24,445 bases of DNA, from contig DAISVV010000019.1 in the NCBI GenBank assembly GCA_036840015.1, positions 1 through 24,445 on the forward strand, given 5' to 3'. The notes beneath the pieces were generated by a model. The model saw only the letters and a list, made by a program, of their open reading frames with translations. It made no database searches and was not told where the DNA came from. Below, one piece after another: positions 6,524-13,637 of the stretch. Position 1 is the stretch's first letter. The number at the start of each line of letters is the position of its first letter. Position numbers and translations under genes: made by a program. Origin of the DNA: SZUA-430 sp036840015. GTDB taxonomy: Bacteria; Pseudomonadota; Alphaproteobacteria; Micropepsales; Micropepsaceae.

Positions 6524-7468
6524 GTGCAAACACCCATTCGGATCGGAACCCGCGGCTCGCCGCTCGCGCTGGCGCAAACGAGGCTGGTCATCGCAGCCCT
6601 CGCCCGCACCCAGGGCTGGACGCCAGATGAAGCTGCCGTCCGCACGCACATCGTGACGGTCAGGACCAGTGGCGACCGCATCCAGGACAGGCCGCTGGCA
6701 GACCTCGGCGGCAAGGGCCTCTTCGCCAAGGAACTCGAGGAAGCGTTGCTGCGCAACGAGATCGATTGCGCGGTTCATTCGCTCAAGGACATGCCGACCG
6801 TCCTGCCCGACGGCCTCGTCCTCGATTGCATCCTCCCGCGCGAGGATCCGCGTGACGCCCTCGTCTGCGCCATCGCCGGCAGCATCGAAGCCCTGCCCCC
6901 GCGCGCGCGCTTTGCCACAGGCTCCGTCAGGCGCCAGGCGCAGGTGCTCAACATCCGGCCCGACCTTCAGATCCTGCCCCTGCGCGGCAACGTGGACACG
7001 CGCCTGGCCAAGGTTGCATCAGGCGAAGTCGACGCCACCCTTCTGGCCGTCGCAGGGCTGAAACGGCTTGAAAAACCTGCCTCGACGGCACACGCGCTGC
7101 CCACCGCCACCTTCCTGCCCGCCGTGGCGCAGGGCGCGATCGGCGTCGAGGCCCGCGCCGAAGACGAAGGCCTCGCCCGCCTCCTCGCATCCATCAACGA
7201 CCCGAAGTCCCGGCGCGAGGTCACCCTCGAGCGCGCCTTCCTGACCGTCCTCGACGGCTCCTGCAAGACGCCGATCGCCGGCTACGCCCGCACCACGCCC
7301 GAAGGCCGGATCCTTTTCGAAGGCTGCGCCCTCTCGCCGGATGGCCGGACGCGCTACGACGTGACGCGCGAAGCCGACGCCCGCGATCTCGCCGCGGCGG
7401 CAGCAATCGGCCATGCCGCCGGCGAGGAACTTCTCGCAAGGGCCGGCAGGGCCTTCTTCCAGGTGTGA
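6524..7468 (+). CDS. hemC: Porphobilinogen deaminase (hydroxymethylbilane synthase)
   Basis: The 314-residue enzyme joins four porphobilinogens into hydroxymethylbilane for heme, cobalamin or bacteriochlorophyll. IRIGTRGSPLALAQTRLV opens the protein, LGGKGLFAKELEEALL is at 61-76, and HSLKDMPT holds catalytic Asp89. DGSCKTPIAGY holds Cys247, the attachment point of the dipyrromethane cofactor. I choose the GTG at 6524-6526, which puts the IGTRGS strand at residues 7-12 as in the family. The frame stays open far upstream across the tsaD start, but that stretch is antisense to tsaD and looks unlike any protein. No clear ribosome binding site is visible. The hemD ATG follows after 3 bases. Confidence 0.96.
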   Translation: MQTPIRIGTRGSPLALAQTRLVIAALARTQGWTPDEAAVRTHIVTVRTSGDRIQDRPLADLGGKGLFAKELEEALLRNEIDCAVHSLKDMPTVLPDGLVLDCILPREDPRDALVCAIAGSIEALPPRARFATGSVRRQAQVLNIRPDLQILPLRGNVDTRLAKVASGEVDATLLAVAGLKRLEKPASTAHALPTATFLPAVAQGAIGVEARAEDEGLARLLASINDPKSRREVTLERAFLTVLDGSCKTPIAGYARTTPEGRILFEGCALSPDGRTRYDVTREADARDLAAAAAIGHAAGEELLARAGRAFFQV

Positions 7469-7471
7469 TCG

Positions 7472-8182
7472 ATGCGGGTCCTCATCACGCGCCCGCTCGA
7501 CGCCGCCAGGGACACCGCAGCTGAACTCCATTCAAGGGGACACGATGCCATCGTCGAGCCTCTGCTCACGATCTTCATCGAGCAGGGCCCCCCGGTCGAT
7601 GCCGCCCGCTACGCGCGCCTCATACTCACAAGCGCAAACGGCGCACGCGCAGCCGCCGCACGCATGGCCGATCGCGAGATCCCCGTTCTCGCCGTCGGAC
7701 CTGCCACCGCGGCCGAGGCCAGGGCCCGGGGCTTCACGCAGGTCATCATGGCTGATGGCAACGGCATCGAGGGCATCGTCTCGGCCCTCGCCCGCCTGCC
7801 GGCCAAGGACGACCGCCCGCTGCTTCATGTCGCCGGAACCGACGTCGCTGGCGACCTCGAGGCCGAGGCACGCAAGCTCGGCCTGACACTCGAGCGCATG
7901 ACCCTCTACCGCGCCATCGCGGCTGAGGCCTTGTCGCAGCAGGCCTGCGAAGCACTGAAGGCTGACCACATCGACGCCGTCATGTTCTTCTCGCCGCGGA
8001 CCGCTGAAATCTTCGCCCGCCTGGCGCACGACGAAGCACTCGGCCCGCACCTCGGGCGGGTCTGCGCCTGCGTCATCAGCCAGAACGCCGCCAAAGCGTT
8101 GAAATCGCTCACATTCGGTAAGGTTTTGGTGGCAAAAGAGACGACGGCCGACGCCATGTTGGACCTGCTGGACGACCTGTGA
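7472..8182 (+). CDS. hemD: Uroporphyrinogen-III synthase
   Basis: The 236-residue protein fits HemD, which closes hydroxymethylbilane to uroporphyrinogen III with inversion of ring D. HemD sequences vary greatly. Recognisable parts are the N-terminal VLITRPLDAARDTAAEL, the LILTSANGARAA segment, AVGPATAAEARARGF, LLHVAGTDVAGDLE, the LYRAIAAEALS linker and AVMFFSPRTAEIFARL. The gene starts 3 bases after hemC, so the two are co-transcribed and they act in successive steps. A 91-base gap separates it from the mitofilin-like gene; nothing convincing is seen there beyond a ribosome binding site. Confidence 0.93.
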   Translation: MRVLITRPLDAARDTAAELHSRGHDAIVEPLLTIFIEQGPPVDAARYARLILTSANGARAAAARMADREIPVLAVGPATAAEARARGFTQVIMADGNGIEGIVSALARLPAKDDRPLLHVAGTDVAGDLEAEARKLGLTLERMTLYRAIAAEALSQQACEALKADHIDAVMFFSPRTAEIFARLAHDEALGPHLGRVCACVISQNAAKALKSLTFGKVLVAKETTADAMLDLLDDL

Positions 8183-8273
8183 CAGACGGGCCACTGGGTT
8201 TGACCGGAAGGGCTGCGGTACACCAGAGGCCGCCTGACCGCACCGCCTGCCTTTCGTTTAGGGGCTTCACGCC

Positions 8274-9425
8274 ATGAACCAGTTGCCAGTGTCACCCGGA
8301 ACAGATCCTGCGCGATCGCGCGACCAGCGGCTCAAGCGCCATGGCCTGATCGAGGACTGGCGCGATGCCCTGGGCATTCTTCTTCTGCTCTTCGTGGCAG
8401 CCTTCCTCGGCGCACTGCTCTCACGCTTCTGGCCCGAGACCGATGTCCAGTCAGAGCCCGAGTTCACGAATCTCGACATGCGCCTGACCGCACTCGAGGG
8501 CAAGATCGCAAACCTGTCCGAGGCCCGCGACGTGACGGCTGCCCGCACGAAGGTTGATACGCTCGAGCGCCGGCTCGCATCCATCGAGACAAGCTTTGCC
8601 GCCATCGGCGCAACCCCGGCGCCCACCGACACGACAGGCGCATCGGCAGCCGCCTCGAGCCTGCTGGCAACGGCACGGCGCGTCGAGGCCATGGAGACAA
8701 GGCTCGCCGACCTCGAGACCCGGACGAAGACACTCCCCGACGACATGACAGCCGCGCGTACGAAACTTGATGCCCTCTCTACCGGAGCAACAGGCCTCAC
8801 CACGCGCATGGACGATGTGGCCGCACGCATGGAAAGGCTCGAGGCCTCCGACATCCTCGACCTCGCCCGCCGCGCCTCATTGGCAACCGCCATCGCCAAC
8901 CTGACCCGCGCCACGCAGGGCTCCGCACCCTTCCGGACCGAATACGACATCGTCCAGCGCCTGCTGCCAGCCGACCGGGAACTCGCCGGCATCGCCCGTC
9001 ACGCCGGCACGGGATTGCCGCCGACCGGCACTCTCATCTCGACATTCGGCAACGCGGCCGCGGCCGCCGTCGGCGCCGAGCGCGCCGGCCTCGGCGCCGA
9101 CGGCGTCTCCCGACTCTGGAGCAATGTCTCGGGCCTCGTGACCTGGCGCTCCACCGCCGACAAGGCCGGCACGTCGACCGAAAGCACGCTCGCCCGCGCC
9201 GAGCAGCGCCTGAAGGCCGGCGATCTTCCCGCAGCCGTCAGGGAGATGGCCGCCATCAAGGGACAGGCAGCAAAGCCGCTGGCCGCATGGCTCCAGAAGG
9301 CCGACGCACGGGTAAAGGTGGAAGCCACCCTCGCCCGCCTCAACGCACAGGCGATCGAACAGATCACAACCCCGGCACCGGCCGCACCGGCCGCACCGGC
9401 TGCGCCCCAGCCGCCCCAGCGCTAG
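8274..9425 (+). CDS. Mitofilin-like inner-membrane protein (COG4223 type)
   Basis: The 383-residue protein has a short cytoplasmic N-terminus, one membrane span at about residues 32-52 (LGILLLLFVAAFLGALLSRF), and a long periplasmic part. Residues about 65-195 have the heptad-like, Ala/Leu/Asp/Glu/Arg-rich pattern of coiled coil. A C-terminal globular region follows (about 210-360). The tail is Pro/Ala-rich, encoded by 9-bp repeats. Architecture and position between hemD and HemY match the alphaproteobacterial relatives of mitochondrial Mic60, which shape intracytoplasmic membranes or link inner and outer membranes. AGGGGC sits about 9 bases before the ATG. Function here is inferred from architecture and synteny. 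Confidence 0.85.
   Translation: MNQLPVSPGTDPARSRDQRLKRHGLIEDWRDALGILLLLFVAAFLGALLSRFWPETDVQSEPEFTNLDMRLTALEGKIANLSEARDVTAARTKVDTLERRLASIETSFAAIGATPAPTDTTGASAAASSLLATARRVEAMETRLADLETRTKTLPDDMTAARTKLDALSTGATGLTTRMDDVAARMERLEASDILDLARRASLATAIANLTRATQGSAPFRTEYDIVQRLLPADRELAGIARHAGTGLPPTGTLISTFGNAAAAAVGAERAGLGADGVSRLWSNVSGLVTWRSTADKAGTSTESTLARAEQRLKAGDLPAAVREMAAIKGQAAKPLAAWLQKADARVKVEATLARLNAQAIEQITTPAPAAPAAPAAPQPPQR
9375..9401 (+). repeat. Three tandem 9-bp units coding a Pro/Ala tail
   Basis: GCACCGGCC is repeated at 9375-9383 and 9384-9392, and with one change (GCACCGGCT) at 9393-9401. It encodes the AP/AAP tail of the mitofilin-like protein. Slippage could change the length of this linker. 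Confidence 0.85.
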
Positions 9426-9440
9426 GCAAAGGCCTCCATC

Positions 9441-11000
9441 ATGATGCGCGCCCTCTGGCTGTTTCTTCTCATCGCCCTGATCGCCCTCGGGGCAAGCCAG
9501 CTTGCCGAGATTCCGGGGACAGTGACAATCGTCAGGCCCGACCTCGAGATCAGCCTCTCGATCCCGGTCGCAATCGTCGGCGTGATCGTCCTTTCGATCA
9601 CGACGATCCTGGCCTACCGGCTGATCACCGCCTTCGTCGACGCCCCGGCAGAATTCTTCCGCTGGCGCGCGATGGGCCGGCAGACCCGCGGCCTTGCTGC
9701 CGTGACCAAGGGCCTCGTTGCCGTCGCCGCCGGCGACGACGAGGAAGCCCGCAAGCAGACGCGCAAGGCCCTGTCGCTGGTGGGCGAACCACCTTTGGCG
9801 CTGCTTCTGGCCGCACAGGCAGCCCAGATGGAAGGCGATGACGAGGCAGCCCAGCGCTACTTCACCCAGATGCTGCAATCGAAGGAAACCGAGTTCCTCG
9901 GCCTGCGCGGCCTCTACATGTCGGCCATGCGCCGCCAGGACATCAGCCAGGCCCTGCTGATTGCCGAGCGCGCGCGCCTGCTGCGACCGCGCACACGCTG
10001 GGCGCTCGCCGCGCTGTTCGACCTGAACGTGGGCCTGCGCAAGTGGACCGAGGCCGCAGCTGCCGTCGACACGCAGGTCAAGGCACGACAGCTCGATCCT
10101 GCGATCGCCAAGCGCCGCAAGGCCGTTCTCGCCGCCGCCGGCGCGCAAGCGGCCCGCGCGGCAGGCGAAGGAGAACACGCAGCCCGTCTCGCCGAGGAAG
10201 CCCTTGGCCTTGTCCCGGGCTTCGGCCCGGCCGCCATCATCGCCGCCGAAAGCGCGACAGCCCAGGGCAAGCTGTGGCGCGCCTCGAGCCTGATCGAAGC
10301 CGCCTGGTCCCGCGGCCCGCACCCCGACCTCGCCCGCACCTACGCCGGCATGCGCCCCGAGGAAACACCCCAGGCCCGGGCCAAGCGCCTCTCGGGCCTT
10401 GCTGCCATGAACCCGCACCACCCCGAAAGCCGCATCCTCGCGGCCGCCGCGTCCATGTCTCAGGGCCGCTACCAGGAAGCCAGCGAGCACCTGCGCCCGC
10501 TGACCGAAACCACGCCGACCGTCAGGGTCTGCATGCTGATGTCCGAGATCGAGCGCGGCCTTGCAGGCGAAAGCATGATCGCCCGGGACTGGGCAACCCG
10601 CGCGCTCAAGGCACCCCACGACGCGACCTGGGCCTGCGAGGCGTGCCTGAGAACCCAGAACGAATGGTCGGCCACCTGCAATGCCTGCGGGGCGTTCGAC
10701 ACGCTGACCTGGCAGTCCGGCGCGCCCGAGACCGCCAGCCGGCCCGCCGCCGACAGCATCACGGCCTATGCAAGCGCCGTTGGCAATGCAGCACCCCTCT
10801 ACCGCAACACGGTTAAGGCCGAGCCCGGCCAGCCCCCGCAGGGCCGCGCGCCGCGCGATCGGGCAGCGGAATATTCTCCCATGCCCGGCGACGATGCTAT
10901 GATGCCCACAGCGCCGCGGGCGCCCGATGATCCGGGCCCCGAAGCCGAGGACTACACCCTCGGCGGCGACAAGAAGCAAAAGAGACGCGGGCTATGGTAG
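9441..11000 (+). CDS. HemY-type TPR membrane protein with C-terminal Cys4 (rubredoxin-like) domain
   Basis: The 519-residue protein has two N-terminal membrane spans (about 4-21 and 41-63) typical of the HemY N-terminal domain. A helical tetratricopeptide-like region follows (about 85-395). WACEACLRTQNEWSATCNAC then supplies Cys399, Cys402, Cys413 and Cys416, a likely rubredoxin-like metal site similar to that at the end of LapB/YciM. The last 80 residues are Pro-rich and probably disordered, ending KKQKRRGLW. HemY in E. coli is not protoporphyrinogen oxidase; its role in tetrapyrrole assembly is unclear. The gene starts 15 bases after the mitofilin-like gene and overlaps the next gene by 7 bases. 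Confidence 0.88.
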   Translation: MMRALWLFLLIALIALGASQLAEIPGTVTIVRPDLEISLSIPVAIVGVIVLSITTILAYRLITAFVDAPAEFFRWRAMGRQTRGLAAVTKGLVAVAAGDDEEARKQTRKALSLVGEPPLALLLAAQAAQMEGDDEAAQRYFTQMLQSKETEFLGLRGLYMSAMRRQDISQALLIAERARLLRPRTRWALAALFDLNVGLRKWTEAAAAVDTQVKARQLDPAIAKRRKAVLAAAGAQAARAAGEGEHAARLAEEALGLVPGFGPAAIIAAESATAQGKLWRASSLIEAAWSRGPHPDLARTYAGMRPEETPQARAKRLSGLAAMNPHHPESRILAAAASMSQGRYQEASEHLRPLTETTPTVRVCMLMSEIERGLAGESMIARDWATRALKAPHDATWACEACLRTQNEWSATCNACGAFDTLTWQSGAPETASRPAADSITAYASAVGNAAPLYRNTVKAEPGQPPQGRAPRDRAAEYSPMPGDDAMMPTAPRAPDDPGPEAEDYTLGGDKKQKRRGLW

Positions 11001-11974
11001 GTCGGATTCTGCGGGGGATGCTCATCCTCCTCGCCATTGTGATCTTTGCAGTCATCGGGCTGCTCGTGTTCCTGTCGGATTCCGACGTGCGCGACATCGA
11101 GGCGCGCGAAAAATACGGCAAGCCGCCATCGCAGTTCATCACCCTGCCCTCCGGCGCCACCGTCCACTTCCGCGACCAGGGACAGCGCAACGGCCCCGTC
11201 CTGGTCCTCTTGCATGGCTCGAACGCCTCGCTGCACACGTGGGAACCCTGGGTCGCGCAGATCGGCGACCAGTTCCGCATGGTCAGCATCGACCTGCCTG
11301 GCCATGGCCTCACGGGCCCGGTGCCAGGCGATGACTACAGCCAGGAAGCCATGATGCAGTTCGTGAATGAATTCACGAGCGTCATGAACATCGAGCGTTA
11401 CACCCTCGTCGGCCAGTCGATGGGTGGCGGCGTCGCCGCGCGTTTTGCCATCCGCTATCCCGAGCGCCTCACTTCCCTCATCCTCGTCAACGCCGCCGGC
11501 ATGCCCACGAAGATGCCGCGAAACCCCGGCTGGGCACAGATCATCGCGCGCACGCCCGTCATTCAGGACGTGCTGCTCTATGTGGCACCGCGGATCCTGT
11601 TCGAGAGCGCGCTGAAAGGATCGGTTGTCAACCAGGCCATCGCAACGCCCGAAGCCATCGACAGGTACTGGATCCTCAACCGCAAGGTCGGCAACCGCGC
11701 CGCAACGCTGAAGCGCTTCCAGACGCCCTTCGACACCTTCGTGAAGGACAATGTCGGCAGGATCACCACGCCCACCCTCATCCTGTGGGGTGACAAGGAC
11801 GTGATCACCCCGCCCGACATCGGGCAGGCCTACAACGCCGCCATCAAGGGTTCGAAGCTTGTCGTGTTCCGCAACATCGGTCACCTGACAATGGAGGAAA
11901 CCCCCGCCCAGAGCGCGCGCGTCGTGCGGGAGTTCCTGTCGCCGGCTCCTACCGGTTCGCCACCATCCCGATAG
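10994..11974 (+). CDS. Membrane-anchored alpha/beta hydrolase
   Basis: The 326-residue protein has an N-terminal membrane anchor (about residues 8-28) followed by an alpha/beta-hydrolase domain. LLHGSNAS (72-79) forms the oxyanion region. GQSMGGG gives nucleophile Ser142. LWGDKDVITP gives the acid Asp269, and NIGHLTMEE gives His297. Together they form a complete catalytic triad. The preferred substrate (ester, epoxide or C-C bond) cannot be read from sequence. Its ATG lies inside the HemY stop region (10994 versus 11000), which implies coupled translation. Its 3' end overlaps the convergent M28 gene by 26 bases. Confidence 0.9.
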   Translation: MVGRILRGMLILLAIVIFAVIGLLVFLSDSDVRDIEAREKYGKPPSQFITLPSGATVHFRDQGQRNGPVLVLLHGSNASLHTWEPWVAQIGDQFRMVSIDLPGHGLTGPVPGDDYSQEAMMQFVNEFTSVMNIERYTLVGQSMGGGVAARFAIRYPERLTSLILVNAAGMPTKMPRNPGWAQIIARTPVIQDVLLYVAPRILFESALKGSVVNQAIATPEAIDRYWILNRKVGNRAATLKRFQTPFDTFVKDNVGRITTPTLILWGDKDVITPPDIGQAYNAAIKGSKLVVFRNIGHLTMEETPAQSARVVREFLSPAPTGSPPSR

Positions 11975-13289
11975 CCCGCGCATAGGCCTCGACATTCTTC
12001 TCCAGCGCGACGGGATCGATCTTGTCGAGCGTATCGTTGTCCGTGTGGTGCAGGTCGAAATAGTCCGTTCCGTCCTGGTCGATGGCAATGATCGGGACGC
12101 CCGCCTTCTGCAGCACCGCAATGTCGGCCCCACCCGAGGTCTCGAGCTTGCCCCGCTGGATACCAAGCGGCGCCAGCGCCGCATGCACCGTCTCGAAGAA
12201 AGCAAGATCCGACGCCGGTACATTCGTGTTGAACCGCCACGGCGCACCGGCGCCGAAATCGGCCTCGGCAGCCAGCACATGGCGCTTGATCTCGTCGCCA
12301 CGCCGCCGCGCATAGTCGTCACCGCCATGGGCACCGAACTCTTCCGCGCCATAGAGCACCACGCGGATCGTGCGCTTGGGCTTGAGCCCCGGACCCGCCG
12401 CACGCAACGCCGACGCCATGGCCATCGCGACGCCCGCACCATCGTCAATCGCACCCGTGCCCTTGTCCCACGAGTCGAGATGCGCACTCATCAGCACGAT
12501 CTCTTCGGACTTCTCGGTTCCAGGAAGCTCCGCAATCACATTCCCCGACACCGCCTTGGGATCGAGGGTGGTGCGAATGTCCATGTGCACGCTGACACGG
12601 CCACCCGCCTTCAGCAGCCGCTCGAGCTGGTCCGCATCCGGTCCCGACAGCGAGGCCGCCGGGATCTTCTTCACCTTGTCGTCGTAGCGCATGTTGCCGG
12701 TGTGGGCGAAGCGGTGATGGCTTGTGCCAGCCGACCGGACGAGGACACCAACGGCACCGCGTCGCGCCGCTTCCACCGCACCGCGCACACGCTTGCGCAC
12801 CGCAGGTCCATAGCCCGAACCATCGCGTGTCCGTTGCATCCGGTCATTGACGTAGACGATCTTGCCCCGGAAGCTTCCCTCCGGCGCCTTGAGCAGCGCA
12901 TCATGGCTCTCGACCAGCACGACATCCCCCTTCAATCCCCCGCGCGGCGTTGAGACGGATCCCCCCAGCGCCGAGGCGACCAGCCGCTGCGGCGACGGCA
13001 GGACCAGCGTCACGGCTTCATGGTGGCGCTGCCAGCCGGGGAACGTGAACGCCTCCTCGCGCACGTTCTGGAAGCCAAGCGCCTTGAGCCGCGCGACCGC
13101 CCAGGCCCGCGCCTCTGCCTCCTTCTCGGTTCCCGCAAGCCGCGCCCCGACCTCGGTCGTGAGCGAACTGACGATCTCGTAGGCCAACCCGTCGCGCGCC
13201 ACCGGGGCGGCCGGCGGCTCCGGCGTGACGCAGGCAGAAAGCAACAGGCAGGTCACGATGACGGGGGCAAGCCCCCGGGCGATGCGCAT
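11949..13289 (-). CDS. M28 family zinc peptidase, lipoprotein
   Basis: The 446-residue protein begins with a lipoprotein signal peptide. The lipobox LLSAC gives lipidated Cys20, so it should be anchored in the envelope. A PA-like insert lies at about 100-240. The M28 peptidase core has MSAHLDSWDKGTGAIDDGAG (His270, Asp272, Asp282), YGAEEFG (Glu316 base, Glu317), AEADFGAG (Asp344) and HHTDNDT (His414 or His415). All metal ligands and the catalytic Glu are present. Organisation resembles carboxypeptidase Q-like M28 enzymes. GGGGAA lies about 9 bases before the ATG. The substrate is probably short peptides. Its stop lies within the alpha/beta-hydrolase gene. Confidence 0.93.
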   Translation of the reverse strand: MRIARGLAPVIVTCLLLSACVTPEPPAAPVARDGLAYEIVSSLTTEVGARLAGTEKEAEARAWAVARLKALGFQNVREEAFTFPGWQRHHEAVTLVLPSPQRLVASALGGSVSTPRGGLKGDVVLVESHDALLKAPEGSFRGKIVYVNDRMQRTRDGSGYGPAVRKRVRGAVEAARRGAVGVLVRSAGTSHHRFAHTGNMRYDDKVKKIPAASLSGPDADQLERLLKAGGRVSVHMDIRTTLDPKAVSGNVIAELPGTEKSEEIVLMSAHLDSWDKGTGAIDDGAGVAMAMASALRAAGPGLKPKRTIRVVLYGAEEFGAHGGDDYARRRGDEIKRHVLAAEADFGAGAPWRFNTNVPASDLAFFETVHAALAPLGIQRGKLETSGGADIAVLQKAGVPIIAIDQDGTDYFDLHHTDNDTLDKIDPVALEKNVEAYARAIGMVANR

Positions 13290-13396
13290 GGCAGGGTTCC
13301 CCGATGGTGAAGCTCAGGCATAAAGGGACGATCCCCTCTGGCCCCGCAGTCGAACCCGCTGCCAGCCCCCCGGTCAAGCCGGGCCAGCCCGACCCA

Positions 13397-13417
13397 CTAG
13401 TGCAAACTTAACACTAG
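13397..13417. promoter_or_regulatory. Perfect 6-bp inverted repeat in the M28/tRNA spacer
   Basis: CTAGTG (13397-13402) and CACTAG (13412-13417) flank nine AT-rich bases (13403-13411). It is an operator-like element 108 bases upstream of the M28 peptidase start. The rest of the 243-base spacer (13290-13532) shows nothing else besides the tRNA promoter region. Confidence 0.35.
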
Positions 13418-13486
13418 AACCCCGCAACCCGCCCGAAAACGTGGATCCCCGCCCGCTGGCAACGATTGCTTGGCAAATTTCTGCAA

Positions 13487-13515
13487 TTGCTTGGTCGAGG
13501 GCGGCCACGTATGTT
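13487..13515 (+). promoter_or_regulatory. Candidate tRNA-Thr promoter
   Basis: TTGCTT (13487-13492) and TATGTT (13510-13515) are spaced by 17 bases, which would start transcription just before the mature tRNA 5' end at 13533. ATTGCTTGG is also present at 13465-13473, exactly 21 bases earlier, so the -35 element sits in a short direct repeat. Confidence 0.5.
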
Positions 13516-13532
13516 CCGCGCCTCTTTGGAAA

Positions 13533-13608
13533 GCCGCCTTAGCTCAGCCGGTAGAGCATCGCATTCGTAATGCGGGGGTCGCGTGTTCGAGTCACGCAGG
13601 CGGCACCA
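13533..13608 (+). tRNA. tRNA-Thr (anticodon CGT)
   Basis: The 76-base cloverleaf is complete. The acceptor arms are GCCGCCT and AGGCGGC, and the D-arm is GCTC/GAGC. The anticodon stem is TCGCA/TGCGG with loop TTCGTAA, giving anticodon CGT for codon ACG. A 5-base variable loop follows, the T-arm is GCGTG/CACGC with loop TTCGAGT, and the gene encodes its own CCA. It closely follows the pattern of E. coli tRNA-Thr(CGT). As an ANN-decoding tRNA it is a substrate of TsaD, encoded in this window. No att-like duplicate of its 3' end is seen nearby. Confidence 0.97.
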
Positions 13609-13637
13609 TCCTCCATCTTCATCAAATCAACCCGGCT

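Noticed and set aside
8877..10979. A 700-codon open frame on the minus strand
   Set aside because: It is antisense to the mitofilin-like and HemY genes, its Gly/Arg/Ala/His-rich composition matches no protein family, and it reflects the lack of stop codons in high-GC antisense frames.
9441..11000. HemY gene as protoporphyrinogen oxidase
   Set aside because: The product has two membrane spans and TPR-like helices but no FAD-binding motif. The name HemY also denotes the unrelated Bacillus oxidase, which this is not.
11236..11241. CACGTG core inside the alpha/beta hydrolase gene as parS
   Set aside because: The flanking bases do not form the parS palindrome (CTGCA on the left, GGAAC shifted by one on the right).
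10952..12487. A 511-codon minus-strand frame over the hydrolase and M28 genes
   Set aside because: It runs antisense to the hydrolase and out of frame with M28. The true M28 frame has signal peptide and all catalytic residues; this one has none.
13533..13608. tRNA-Thr as an integration site for a mobile element
   Set aside because: No integrase gene, no duplicated tRNA 3' end and no change of composition in the flanking DNA.
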